A stretch of 23,198 bases of DNA, taken from positions 1-23,198 of the forward strand of contig JALVTI010000097.1 of the NCBI GenBank assembly GCA_027035985.1, read 5' to 3'. Made by a program: the position numbers and the translations under genes. Below are positions 1 to 6,557 of this stretch, in pieces. Source of the DNA: Aquificales bacterium. GTDB lineage: Bacteria > Aquificota > Aquificia > Aquificales > QOAS01. The notes under the pieces are model-generated. The model was not told the origin of the DNA. It saw nothing but the letters and a program-made list of their open reading frames with translations, and ran no database searches. Every line of letters begins with the position of its first letter. The first letter of the stretch is position 1.

Positions 1-8
1 TTGCCCAC

Positions 9-626
9 TTAAGTTGAAATGTATACAACATCTTTTAAAGGTTTTTCCCCAAAGGGTAACCCCAACATAGGTTCATTATTTATCAAACTTATATATTCAA
101 CCGTTCCCGAAATGCCTAAAATTACATTATTAAGTTGATTTCCATCTTTATATACGGCAACCGTGTAGTCTCCGGCGGGTAAATCCGCGACGTCTAAATT
201 ATTTAAACCCTTTACCAGATCAACTTGTTCGGTTTTTACAACTTTTCCGGTATTTTTATCGGTAATAGTTACATCAACCGTTCCATAATTTTCTGGGCTT
301 AATAAAACATATTGGAGAGAAGTATCGGTAATCTCATCGGTTTGGAAAATTACATTTTTTCCTATTAAAAAACCTGCTTGGGTTACATAATTCAATCTTT
401 GTGCCGCCGCTAGGGATTGCATGGTTTCTTCCAAACGGGTTAAGAATGAAATCTGTTGCAATTGATAATTTTGATTTATCAAATCTTCGATTTTTAAAGG
501 TTCCGTAGGGTCTTGAAGCTCTAACATTTTCAAATAGATTTTTAAAAAATCTTCCGTACTTATATCGTAAGGGTTGTAGTCGTTATCCACATATTGGATA
601 TTTGTTCCTATTTCATTTAACTGCAT
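9..626 (-). CDS. flgD: Flagellar hook assembly (hook cap) protein FlgD
   Basis: The 205-residue protein has the FlgD N-terminal signature: DFLKIYLKMLELQDPTEPL at about residues 26-45, followed by a Gln-rich segment (NQNYQLQQISFLTRLEE). This corresponds to the family's DFLKLL..QLKNQDPTNP..F.AQLAQ motif. The C-terminal half looks like the beta-rich FlgD-Ig/tudor part (GKNVIFQTDE, then VDVTITDKNTGKVVKT and LPAGDYTVAVYKDG). In the family, FlgD caps the growing hook and allows FlgE subunits to polymerise outside the cell; it is exported by the flagellar type III system and has no Sec signal, which agrees with this N-terminus. The ATG directly follows the fliI stop (TAAATG), and an SD site (GGAGGT) lies inside the last fliI codons, so the two are translationally coupled. 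The stop is inside the window, so the gene is complete. It is AT-rich compared with most of the window. Confidence 0.9.
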   Translation of the reverse strand: MQLNEIGTNIQYVDNDYNPYDISTEDFLKIYLKMLELQDPTEPLKIEDLINQNYQLQQISFLTRLEETMQSLAAAQRLNYVTQAGFLIGKNVIFQTDEITDTSLQYVLLSPENYGTVDVTITDKNTGKVVKTEQVDLVKGLNNLDVADLPAGDYTVAVYKDGNQLNNVILGISGTVEYISLINNEPMLGLPFGEKPLKDVVYIST

Positions 627-1925
627 TTAGGAGACAACCTCCGATTGTTTAATTTTATTATAAAGTTGGAGAATCTGATTCCAACTTTCTTGCAAAGATA
701 CCTTTTCATTAACTTTTTGTTTGAAATAGTCGTCTATTAAAGGCTTAGCCTTTATTGCCAAATCTACTTGAGGATTAGAACCTTCTTTATAAATTCCAAG
801 ATTAATTACATCTTCCATCCGCTCGTAAGTTGCATATACGCTTTTTATATATTGGGAAGCTTCATATATTTCGGGTGGGGTGACATTGGGCATAATTCTG
901 CTAATGCTTTTTAAAGGGTCTATAGCGGGATATATATTTTCATACGCCCGTTTTCTGCTAAGGATAATATGCCCATCGAGAACACCTATCATAAAATCGG
1001 CTACCGGGTCGGTTATATCATCGCCTTCTACCAATACCGAAAAGATACCCGTGATACTTCCCTTCCGAAATTTTCCACAACTTTCCGCTATAAGGGATAG
1101 GTCGTAGAACACAGAGGGAGTATACCCTTTGGCTGTCGGAGGTTCTCCCGAAGCCAAGCCTAATTCCCGCTTTGCCATAGCAAAGCGGGTGATAGAATCC
1201 ATAATAAATAAAACGTTATAGTTCTTTTCCAAAGCAAAGTAACGGGCCATCACTATAGAGGAAAAAGCTGCCTTAACCTTATTGACGGGTGGTTCATCGG
1301 CGGTGGAAACAATTACTATACTTTTTTCCATTCCCTCTTTACCCAGAATATCCTCAACAAACTCTTTAACTTCCCTTCCCCGTTCTCCTATTAAAGATAG
1401 GATGACTAAATCGGCTTCGGCATAACGCGTTATCATTCCCAATGTTGTTGTCTTACCTACACCTGCAGCGGCAAAAATTCCCACTTTTTGACCCTTTCCA
1501 AGAGTATAAAGTCCATTTATTGCCCTTATACCGGTATCAAAAGGCTCTTTTATTTTTTCCTTCATAAGGGGATTTATAGGTTCCAATTTGATTTCTAAAG
1601 GAATGGTATCCAATAAAGGTTGGTTTCTATCTAAAGGTATACCAAAGGCGTTAACAACTTTACCAATTAAACTTTCTCCTACATAGACAGAAACCGGTAT
1701 ATCTTTAACCTCTATACGTGAATTGCTACCTATCCCGTAAAGATTTGAAAAGGGCATTATAACCGCTACATCGCCGTTAATAGAAATAATTTCTCCAAAA
1801 ATAGTTTGCTGCGGTGTTTTAATTTCGACCAAATCGCCGACTTTCCCATAGGGAACAGTGGCTTCTATATATATACCGCCAATACGCTGGATTTTCCCGT
1901 AAATTTTAAACTGTCTAATAGACAT
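627..1925 (-). CDS. fliI: Flagellum-specific ATPase FliI
   Basis: This 432-residue protein belongs to the F1/V1-like ATPase family and is close to the normal FliI length. It has an N-terminal beta-barrel (about 1-90), a P-loop AAAGVGKTT at 152-160 (FliI usually has AGSGVGKS, so GS is replaced by AA), the GERGREV catalytic-Glu motif at 180-186 and a Walker B strand VLFIMDS around 238-244. The stretch SITRFAMAKRELGLASGEPP is typical of flagellar and type III secretion ATPases. FliI works on the cytoplasmic face of the flagellar export gate, powering chaperone and substrate release. The presence of flgD directly downstream supports flagellar FliI over a virulence type III ATPase. No good SD precedes the ATG; the upstream bases are AT-rich (TAAATTTTAAAAG), so a very short leader is possible. 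Confidence 0.94.
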   Translation of the reverse strand: MSIRQFKIYGKIQRIGGIYIEATVPYGKVGDLVEIKTPQQTIFGEIISINGDVAVIMPFSNLYGIGSNSRIEVKDIPVSVYVGESLIGKVVNAFGIPLDRNQPLLDTIPLEIKLEPINPLMKEKIKEPFDTGIRAINGLYTLGKGQKVGIFAAAGVGKTTTLGMITRYAEADLVILSLIGERGREVKEFVEDILGKEGMEKSIVIVSTADEPPVNKVKAAFSSIVMARYFALEKNYNVLFIMDSITRFAMAKRELGLASGEPPTAKGYTPSVFYDLSLIAESCGKFRKGSITGIFSVLVEGDDITDPVADFMIGVLDGHIILSRKRAYENIYPAIDPLKSISRIMPNVTPPEIYEASQYIKSVYATYERMEDVINLGIYKEGSNPQVDLAIKAKPLIDDYFKQKVNEKVSLQESWNQILQLYNKIKQSEVVS

Positions 1926-1954
1926 TTCTTTTAAAATTTAAATTTTTAGTCCTT

Positions 1955-2185
1955 ATGCAGGATATAGCCAAGTTCTTTATCCTCCTGGGGGTTCTGTTTT
2001 TCTCCCTAGGTCTGCTCCTGTGGGTTTTCGGAAAATTTCTTCCCTTCCTGGGATACCTTCCGGGGGATATAGAGATTAAGAGGGATAACTTTTCGCTCTA
2101 CATACCTTTGGGGAGCTCCCTGCTTATAAGCCTAATCCTCACACTGGTGCTGAACCTAATCCTATGGTTGGTGAATAGAAACTAA
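1955..2185 (+). CDS. Small DUF2905-family membrane protein
   Basis: The 76-residue protein has two hydrophobic segments (about 7-30 and 50-73) separated by a short loop with the DUF2905 hallmark LGYLPGDIEIKRDNFSLYIPL. That family consists of small bacterial membrane proteins of unknown function with the conserved PGDI motif, and length and topology agree with it. Its ATG is only 29 bp from the divergent fliI start, so the promoters for both must be squeezed into or overlap the coding ends. No SD site is visible upstream (TTTTTAGTCCTTATG). The body is GC-richer than the adjacent flagellar genes. Family assignment is from the motif; no function can be inferred. Confidence 0.8.
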   Translation: MQDIAKFFILLGVLFFSLGLLLWVFGKFLPFLGYLPGDIEIKRDNFSLYIPLGSSLLISLILTLVLNLILWLVNRN

Positions 2186-2269
2186 ATTTCCCACCTTTGA
2201 CAAGGCTCATTTTTATTCCCCCTTTGTGGGGTTAACTTAAAAGACAACACCACTTAAGGAGGTAGGGCG

Positions 2270-2677
2270 ATGCCCAAAATAAACAGGTATAGCGAACTAA
2301 TCCGAACCGCAAAAACCGAGGCAAAGGTTGATTACGTTGACAGGCATTCCCCCTTCGTTTACGTAGAGGGTGAAGCCGTAAAGGGTCAAAAGCTCAAAGT
2401 AAAGGTTAAGGTTGGAAAGGATTACGCCCACCCTATGGACCACGACCACTACATAGCTTACGTTCAACTTTGGGATGGGGATACCCTTTTGGGACACGTT
2501 CAAATCCAACCCGAAATGCTCGGAAATCAAAAAGACCAGGTTGAGGTCGACTTTTACATAGTCCCCATGAAGAAGAAACTCAAACTCCACGCCATGTCCT
2601 ACTGCACCAAACACGGTCTTTGGGAAAGCGACGTTGTAGAGGTTGACGTCAAAGAACCCGAAACCGCAAACGCTTAA
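2270..2677 (+). CDS. Superoxide reductase (neelaredoxin/desulfoferrodoxin family)
   Basis: The 135-residue protein carries the Fe(His)4(Cys) ligand set of class II superoxide reductases. These are His26 (DRHSP), His54 (HPM), His60 (DHDHYI), Cys112 and His115 (SYCTKHGLW). Such enzymes reduce superoxide to hydrogen peroxide in the cytoplasm without making oxygen, usually with electrons from rubredoxin; no rubredoxin is visible here. There is no N-terminal Cys4 desulforedoxin domain, so it is neelaredoxin-like. The residues that normally form the mobile Glu-Lys lid (EKHVP) read DRHSP, a conservative change that keeps charge. A strong SD (GGAGG) lies just before the ATG. A TTGACA hexamer at 2197-2202 has no convincing -10 partner at normal spacing. 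Family assignment is firm; the exact electron donor is unknown. Confidence 0.9.
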   Translation: MPKINRYSELIRTAKTEAKVDYVDRHSPFVYVEGEAVKGQKLKVKVKVGKDYAHPMDHDHYIAYVQLWDGDTLLGHVQIQPEMLGNQKDQVEVDFYIVPMKKKLKLHAMSYCTKHGLWESDVVEVDVKEPETANA

Positions 2678-2714
2678 TTAGTCTTTTCTAACCTTTTTTG
2701 GGAATTTTTTTCAC

Positions 2715-2742
2715 TTGCCTTTCTCCTCAAACCTTCTATAAT
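2715..2742 (+). promoter_or_regulatory. Sigma-70-like promoter for the BI-1-like gene
   Basis: TTGCCT (2715-2720), a 16-bp spacer and a perfect TATAAT (2737-2742), followed by CCCCGAGGT and then ATG at 2752. Transcription would begin at or within a couple of bases of the ATG, so the mRNA would be leaderless. This also argues against the longer upstream start at 2698, which lies upstream of the promoter. Confidence 0.65.
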
Positions 2743-2751
2743 CCCCGAGGT

Positions 2752-3471
2752 ATGATGATGTGGAATCAAAATCCTCAACAGGTGGCTGCCGCAATTAAGC
2801 AGTCGCTCTTTGTTAGGACTATGAACTACACCGCCCTTTGGACGGTTCTATACGGGCTTTTCGTCGCCCTTTTGGTCGGCACCGGATTGGATAGGGTTTT
2901 CGCCAATCCGGTTATCTCCATCATCCTAGCCTTAGCCGTAATGGGCGGTGGCTTTCTGGTCAGAGACCCCCTTCAGGCTTCCAAAGGTTTGCTCTTCGGT
3001 TACGGGGTGTTTACCTCTTTCGCACTGGCGGCTATAAGCTCTTACTTCATACATCTGGTCGCCTACTACAACAGCGGAATTTTGATTGGGGCTTTGGTTA
3101 CCACCTTCCTAATCGGTGGGGCAACCGTCTACGCCGCCAGAACGGTAAACATCTCGCAGGATAAAGCTCAAGCCGTCGTTAAATTTCTAATCATCGTTGG
3201 ATTGGCCGCATTCGTTGCGAGCATCATAAACATCTTCCTAAAATCGGGAATTCTCGGTTTGATAATAGCGATTGTCTTCCTCGTGTGGTCGGTTGCGGCT
3301 CTTTTTATAACGCTAAACCAATTGGACCAAATAGAGGAAATGGTAGGTTCCGACCCCGAGATTCTCGACCGCCTAGCCCTTTGGGAGTCGGTGAGCGTAT
3401 TTATTCTCTTCTACGATATCTTTATCAGCCTATTGGAAATCCTTCTCTCCCTTTTGGGGAACGAGGAGTAA
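2752..3471 (+). CDS. Bax inhibitor-1-like (BI-1/YccA family) multi-pass membrane protein
   Basis: From the chosen ATG the protein is 239 residues, with seven or so hydrophobic segments and a hydrophilic N-terminus (MMMWNQNPQQVAAAIKQ). The pattern fits the BI-1/UPF0005 family: the core ends with an ITLNQLDQIEEM segment, where the family has a conserved acidic loop (DTQ.I), and then LALWESVSVFILFYDIFISLLEILLSLLG, close to the family's C-terminal LALYLDFINLFL..LL.LLG. Bacterial homologues such as E. coli YccA modulate FtsH, and others are proton/calcium leak channels; which applies here cannot be seen. An in-frame start at 2698 exists but would add MGIFFTCLSPQTFYNPRG encoded across a good promoter, so I chose 2752 (ATGATGATG; 2755 or 2758 are equally possible). 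No SD is present. Confidence 0.75.
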   Translation: MMMWNQNPQQVAAAIKQSLFVRTMNYTALWTVLYGLFVALLVGTGLDRVFANPVISIILALAVMGGGFLVRDPLQASKGLLFGYGVFTSFALAAISSYFIHLVAYYNSGILIGALVTTFLIGGATVYAARTVNISQDKAQAVVKFLIIVGLAAFVASIINIFLKSGILGLIIAIVFLVWSVAALFITLNQLDQIEEMVGSDPEILDRLALWESVSVFILFYDIFISLLEILLSLLGNEE

Positions 3472-3483
3472 TCCTTTCCCTTC

Positions 3484-3511
3484 TTGACATCCCTTTTTAC
3501 ATTGCTAAAAT
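3484..3511 (+). promoter_or_regulatory. Near-consensus promoter for the 36-residue membrane peptide
   Basis: Perfect TTGACA at 3484-3489, 16-bp spacer, then TAAAAT at 3506-3511. Only 8 bases separate the -10 box from the ATG at 3520, so the predicted transcript starts at or next to the start codon. This is the best match to the consensus seen anywhere in the window. Confidence 0.7.
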
Positions 3512-3519
3512 TGAAAAGT

Positions 3520-3630
3520 ATGCTGGGAGCGGTAATCGTAACCGTAGTAATGGGAATCCTCATCGGCGGTCTGACCATTGCCCTCTGGAAGCTGGGAACC
3601 AAAGAACCCGCCCACGTAAAAAACAGATAA
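3520..3630 (+). CDS. Predicted 36-residue single-pass membrane peptide
   Basis: A short reading frame beginning MLGAVIVTVVMGILIGG, continuing LTIALWKLGTKEPA and ending HVKNR, then TAA. Residues 2-24 form one clear transmembrane helix, with a positively charged Lys-rich C-terminal tail that would sit in the cytoplasm by the positive-inside rule. It sits alone between the BI-1-like gene (48 bp upstream) and pyrG (52 bp downstream). There is no SD, but a near-consensus promoter ends 8 bases before the ATG, which is the main argument that it is a real gene. Tiny single-helix proteins often act as accessory subunits of membrane complexes, but I recognise no family and assign no role. Confidence 0.55.
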   Translation: MLGAVIVTVVMGILIGGLTIALWKLGTKEPAHVKNR

Positions 3631-3668
3631 CAAACCTCTCATTATCCCGTCTACTTCCGTTTAAAATA

Positions 3669-3674
3669 TTTAAT
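3669..3674 (+). promoter_or_regulatory. Putative -10 box for leaderless pyrG
   Basis: TTTAAT followed by CCCCCGTA and the pyrG ATG at 3683 (8 bases later). No SD lies between the box and the start. The -35 region is weak, so the call rests on the same box/C-tract/ATG arrangement seen before other genes in this window. Confidence 0.45.
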
Positions 3675-3682
3675 CCCCCGTA

Positions 3683-5278
3683 ATGGGGAAAGTTATTTTC
3701 GTCACCGGTGGTGTTTTATCGTCCATAGGTAAAGGGGTTACCTCGGCGTCCATCGCCACAATCCTCGAATCTATGGGTTACAAGATAACCCTCCAAAAGT
3801 TTGACCCCTATCTCAACGTTGACCCGGGAACCATGTCCCCCTACCAGCACGGGGAGGTTTACGTCACCGAGGATGGGGCGGAAACCGACCTCGATTTGGG
3901 ACACTACGAGAGGTTCACCAACGTAGTTTTGACGAGGGATAACAACGTAACGGCGGGAAGAATCTATTACGACATCGTCCGTAAGGAGAGAAAGGGCGAA
4001 TATCTCGGTGCCACCGTCCAGGTGATACCCCACGTTACAAATGAGATAAAGAATTGGATTAAGAAGGTTACAAAAGGGGTAGATGTGGCGATTGTTGAAA
4101 TAGGCGGAACGGTTGGAGATATAGAGGGACTTCCCTTCCTCGAGGCGGTGCGCCAACTCGCCATGGAACTCGGAAAACCCAACTACGCCTTTGTTCACGT
4201 GACCTACGTTCCATATGTCAAAGCTGCGGGCGAGCTCAAGACCAAACCGACCCAGCACTCGGTCAAGGAGCTTAGGGCTATAGGTATTCAACCCGACGTG
4301 ATAGTCGCCCGTTCCGAATTCGAACTGCCGGAGGGGATTAAGAGAAAAATCGCCCTCTTTACCAACGTGAGGGAGGATGCGGTAATATCCGCCCCCGATT
4401 TGGAATACATATACGAGGTTCCCCTTAAGTTCCAAGAGGAGGGTCTCGACAGACTGATAACCGACCTCCTCGGGTTGGAATACAGAAAACCCGACCTATC
4501 CAAGTGGAAAAATATCGTCCAAACCCTAAGGGAGGCGGAGGAAGAGGTCGAAATCGCCATAGTCGGGAAATACATAGAGTTAAAAGACGCCTATAAGAGT
4601 TTGATAGAAGCCCTCACCCACGGGGGAATTGCGAATAGGGTTAAGGTGAAACTCCGTTGGGTAAATTCCGAAACCTTCAAACCGGAAGATGTGGAGGGTG
4701 TTGACGGAATCCTCGTTCCGGGCGGTTTCGGCGAAAGGGGAGTGGAGGGAAAAATAGAGGCGCTCCGCTACGGCAGGGAAAACAATATCCCCACCTTCGG
4801 TATATGCCTCGGAATGCAGATGATGGCGGTGGAATTCGCCCGCAACGTATTGGGACTAAAGGACGCCCACTCAACCGAATTCGACCCCGACACCTCCCAT
4901 CCCGTAATAGACATACTTCCGGAGCAGAAAAACATAGACCAGCTCGGCGGAACTATGAGACTTGGCGCTTACCCCTGTATAATCCTCGAGGGAACTAAAG
5001 CGTGGGATATTTATAAGAAAAAAGAGGTTTACGAGCGACACCGCCACCGCTACGAGTTCAACCCCGCCTATAGGGAGACCTTCGAAAAGGCGGGCATGGT
5101 GGTTTCGGGACAATCCCCCGATGGTCGCCTGGCGGAGATTATTGAACTCAAAGACCACCGCTGGTATATAGGTTGCCAATTCCATCCCGAATTCAAATCG
5201 AAACCCTTCCAACCCTCCCCAATCTTCGCCGACTTTATAAGGGAAGCCCTTTCCTATAGGAGGGAAAAGAAAAAATAA
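3683..5278 (+). CDS. pyrG: CTP synthase (glutamine-hydrolysing)
   Basis: The 531-residue protein is the usual length for CTP synthase, which makes CTP from UTP, ATP and glutamine in the cytoplasm. The synthetase domain (about 1-265) starts MGKVIFVTGGVLSSIGKG, with Lys17 in its P-loop-like segment, and contains KFDPYLNVDPGTMSPYQHGE and GGTVGDIEG. The class I glutamine amidotransferase domain (about 285-530) has the oxyanion strand PGGFGERG, nucleophile Cys375 in FGICLGMQMM, and the catalytic pair His501/Glu503 in CQFHPEF. All key residues are intact. It appears to be monocistronic: small unrelated genes flank it on both sides with gaps of 50-60 bp. The start is fixed by the conserved N-terminus, and no SD is present. 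Confidence 0.97.
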   Translation: MGKVIFVTGGVLSSIGKGVTSASIATILESMGYKITLQKFDPYLNVDPGTMSPYQHGEVYVTEDGAETDLDLGHYERFTNVVLTRDNNVTAGRIYYDIVRKERKGEYLGATVQVIPHVTNEIKNWIKKVTKGVDVAIVEIGGTVGDIEGLPFLEAVRQLAMELGKPNYAFVHVTYVPYVKAAGELKTKPTQHSVKELRAIGIQPDVIVARSEFELPEGIKRKIALFTNVREDAVISAPDLEYIYEVPLKFQEEGLDRLITDLLGLEYRKPDLSKWKNIVQTLREAEEEVEIAIVGKYIELKDAYKSLIEALTHGGIANRVKVKLRWVNSETFKPEDVEGVDGILVPGGFGERGVEGKIEALRYGRENNIPTFGICLGMQMMAVEFARNVLGLKDAHSTEFDPDTSHPVIDILPEQKNIDQLGGTMRLGAYPCIILEGTKAWDIYKKKEVYERHRHRYEFNPAYRETFEKAGMVVSGQSPDGRLAEIIELKDHRWYIGCQFHPEFKSKPFQPSPIFADFIREALSYRREKKK

Positions 5279-5337
5279 TTCCCTTTTTAGGTCTTTTTTC
5301 ATTTTTCCTGCCGAAGTTTTCCCTAATCTTTAATCCC

Positions 5338-5553
5338 ATGGAAGGAAAGCAAAATTACGAAAACCCTTATAAGGATTTGAAAAAATGCGAAGACCCCAAC
5401 GCGGAGTGCTTTAAATGCGGCTCAAAAGAGGACTTATACAGAGACCCCTATATAGACGGTTTATGCTTTTGCAAAAACTGTTGGGAGGAGAGACTTATAA
5501 CGGAAAAACTCACCGAACTGGGAATGGAGGAGGAAATTCCCTTTGACGAATAA
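5338..5553 (+). CDS. Small zinc-ribbon-like hypothetical protein
   Basis: A 71-residue acidic protein with two CxxC knuckles, Cys24/Cys27 (AECFKCGS) and Cys45/Cys48 (CFCKNCWEE), plus Cys17 and Cys43 nearby. The two knuckles are about 18 residues apart, as in treble-clef or zinc-ribbon modules, so zinc binding is likely. Its role is unknown; such proteins may bind nucleic acid or act as assembly factors. The N-terminal third is charged and probably disordered, and the C-terminus is Glu-rich. The start ATG directly follows CTTTAATCCC, with no SD. The stop codon (5551-5553) abuts the stop of the convergent gene at 5554 with no spacer. I do not recognise a named family. Confidence 0.65.
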   Translation: MEGKQNYENPYKDLKKCEDPNAECFKCGSKEDLYRDPYIDGLCFCKNCWEERLITEKLTELGMEEEIPFDE

Positions 5554-5673
5554 CTACTTTTCGTCCTCCATAAACTGTTTTTCGATTTTTATAAACTTGT
5601 AGAGTCCGTAGATGAAAAAAAGAGCCATTGCAAGGAGAAGGAAGTTTGCAATCCACCTTTCATAGCCGTTCAT
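5554..5673 (-). CDS. Predicted 39-residue single-pass membrane protein (small ORF B)
   Basis: The frame starts MNGYERWIANFLLLAM, continues ALFFIYGLYKFIKIEKQ and ends FMEDEK, then TAG. Residues 7-27 form one hydrophobic helix, followed by a Lys/Glu-rich tail. A very strong SD (AAAGGAGG, nine bases before the ATG) lies in the last codons of the upstream membrane gene, which this gene overlaps by 14 nt (its ATG precedes that gene's TGA). This implies coupled translation and a functional link between the two products. Its stop is immediately adjacent to that of the convergent zinc-ribbon gene. No family recognised; the SD and overlap are the main support. Confidence 0.6.
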   Translation of the reverse strand: MNGYERWIANFLLLAMALFFIYGLYKFIKIEKQFMEDEK

Positions 5674-5848
5674 TTTCTTTTTCCTCCTTTAGGAGTCTAA
5701 TTAATCGAATAACCCGAAAGTGTTCTATGATTACCGCAAAACCCAACAGGAAGAAAGTTATAACTCCAATCGCTATGAGGAGTATATCGAATAATTTGTT
5801 ATAGTGTTTTAATCCCCAGCTAAAAGTTCCACCTCCCACCGATAGCAA
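5660..5848 (-). CDS. Small membrane protein (small ORF A), start uncertain
   Basis: From the only canonical start (TTG at 5848) this is 62 residues with one strong transmembrane helix (KLFDILLIAIGVITFFLLGF) and a charged tail ending KEEKENERL. The frame stays open upstream to a stop at 5930-5932. That adds 27 codons reading KTSKNQREAIKEE, then IKYRTEIIKLLIIL, which looks like authentic protein: a charged helix leading into a first transmembrane segment that the TTG start would cut in half. No ATG, GTG or TTG exists in that extension, so the real start may be ATA/ATT or a small sequence change may have removed it. The 3' end overlaps the next gene (ORF B). Probably a two-helix membrane protein; function unknown. 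Confidence 0.5.
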   Translation of the reverse strand: MLSVGGGTFSWGLKHYNKLFDILLIAIGVITFFLLGFAVIIEHFRVIRLIRLLKEEKENERL

Positions 5849-5950
5849 TAGAATGATTAAGAGTTTAATAATCTCGGTGCGGTATTTTATCTCCTCCTTT
5901 ATAGCCTCCCTTTGGTTTTTGCTCGTCTTTTAACCCCTTTAGAGGAAATC

Positions 5951-5967
5951 CCCGCGCGAAGCGCGGG
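5951..5967 (-). terminator. GC-rich hairpin downstream of dcd
   Basis: CCCGCGCGAAGCGCGGG is a perfect 7-bp stem with a 3-base loop, beginning 3 bases past the dcd stop. On the dcd transcript it is followed by GATTTCC, not a clean U tract, so intrinsic termination is plausible but not classical. A nearly identical palindrome occurs inside the uvrB-like gene (8535-8551), so it may instead be a small repeat element. Confidence 0.4.
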
Positions 5968-5970
5968 CTC

Positions 5971-6507
5971 TTATTTTCTGTAATCGAGAAAAATCTTTGA
6001 GGGAACGACCCCCCGTTGCCCTTGGTATTTTCCGTTATAGGGGTTTTGCGGAATGCGGTCGACCTTTGCGAAGACGAGCTGACATATCCTCATTTCGGGG
6101 TAAAGCCTTATCGGGTAGCTGTTGGCGTTGTATAACTCTAAGGTAAGCTGTCCCTTAAAACCGGCGTCGACCCAGCCGGCGTTTTCTATAAACAGTCCAA
6201 GCCTTCCCAAGGAACTCCTTCCCTCCACAAAGGCGGTAAGGTCGGGCGGAAGCTCTATATACTCGAGGGTGGTAGCCAGTATAAACTCCTTAGGTTGGAT
6301 GAAAAAACCTTCCCTACCAACGGTTTGCCTCTCTATCTCCCACGTAGGGTTTTTAACGTCTATGTAATCCCCAACGCGGTATCTCGCAATTTCGAAACCC
6401 AATCGGAGGTCTAGGGAGGAGCACTGAACCAACTCCTCCGAAAAGGGTTCTACCTTTAATTTTCCCTCCGCTATGAGGGTTTTAATCGTTATATCGCTCA
6501 ATATCAT
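5971..6507 (-). CDS. dcd: dCTP deaminase
   Basis: The 178-residue protein matches Dcd of the dUTPase-like trimeric fold, which deaminates dCTP to dUTP, a step towards dTTP. The substrate loop EGRSSLGRLGLF (Arg97, Ser98, Ser99) and the strand QLTLELYNAN, whose Glu124 corresponds to the catalytic base of E. coli Dcd, are both present. So is the C-terminal lid-like segment YQGQRGVVPSKIF. The linking segment AGWVDAGFKG is more like archaeal and thermophile forms than E. coli's AHRIDPGWSG, so a bifunctional dCTP deaminase/dUTPase cannot be excluded. The ATG is preceded by AAAAATAACACCTCTTA without an SD, consistent with its own short-leader promoter separate from the usp genes upstream. Confidence 0.92.
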   Translation of the reverse strand: MILSDITIKTLIAEGKLKVEPFSEELVQCSSLDLRLGFEIARYRVGDYIDVKNPTWEIERQTVGREGFFIQPKEFILATTLEYIELPPDLTAFVEGRSSLGRLGLFIENAGWVDAGFKGQLTLELYNANSYPIRLYPEMRICQLVFAKVDRIPQNPYNGKYQGQRGVVPSKIFLDYRK

Positions 6508-6557
6508 TAAGAGGTGTTATTTTTAACGGAGAGCCCTTAAGGAGGAAAGGGAAAGGT

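Noticed and set aside
1166..1189. Perfect 10-bp inverted repeat with a 4-base loop (CCCGCTTTGC/GCAAAGCGGG) in fliI
   Set aside because: It is explained by the conserved RFAMAKR residues, whose codons are self-complementary. No regulatory role is needed.
2197..2202. TTGACA upstream of the superoxide reductase as a promoter
   Set aside because: No -10-like sequence is found 16-18 bases downstream; the nearest AT-rich box (TTTATT) is only 9 bases away.
2698..2751. Upstream in-frame start for the BI-1-like protein (MGIFFTCL...)
   Set aside because: A TTGCCT/TATAAT promoter occupies 2715-2742, inside this extension, so translation from 2698 would need a different promoter. The added residues look unlike a family N-terminus.
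3716..4435. Long minus-strand open frame opposite pyrG, and similar long frames opposite nirA and gltB
   Set aside because: The sense-strand genes have full sets of catalytic residues; the antisense frames have no recognisable motifs and arise from codon bias.
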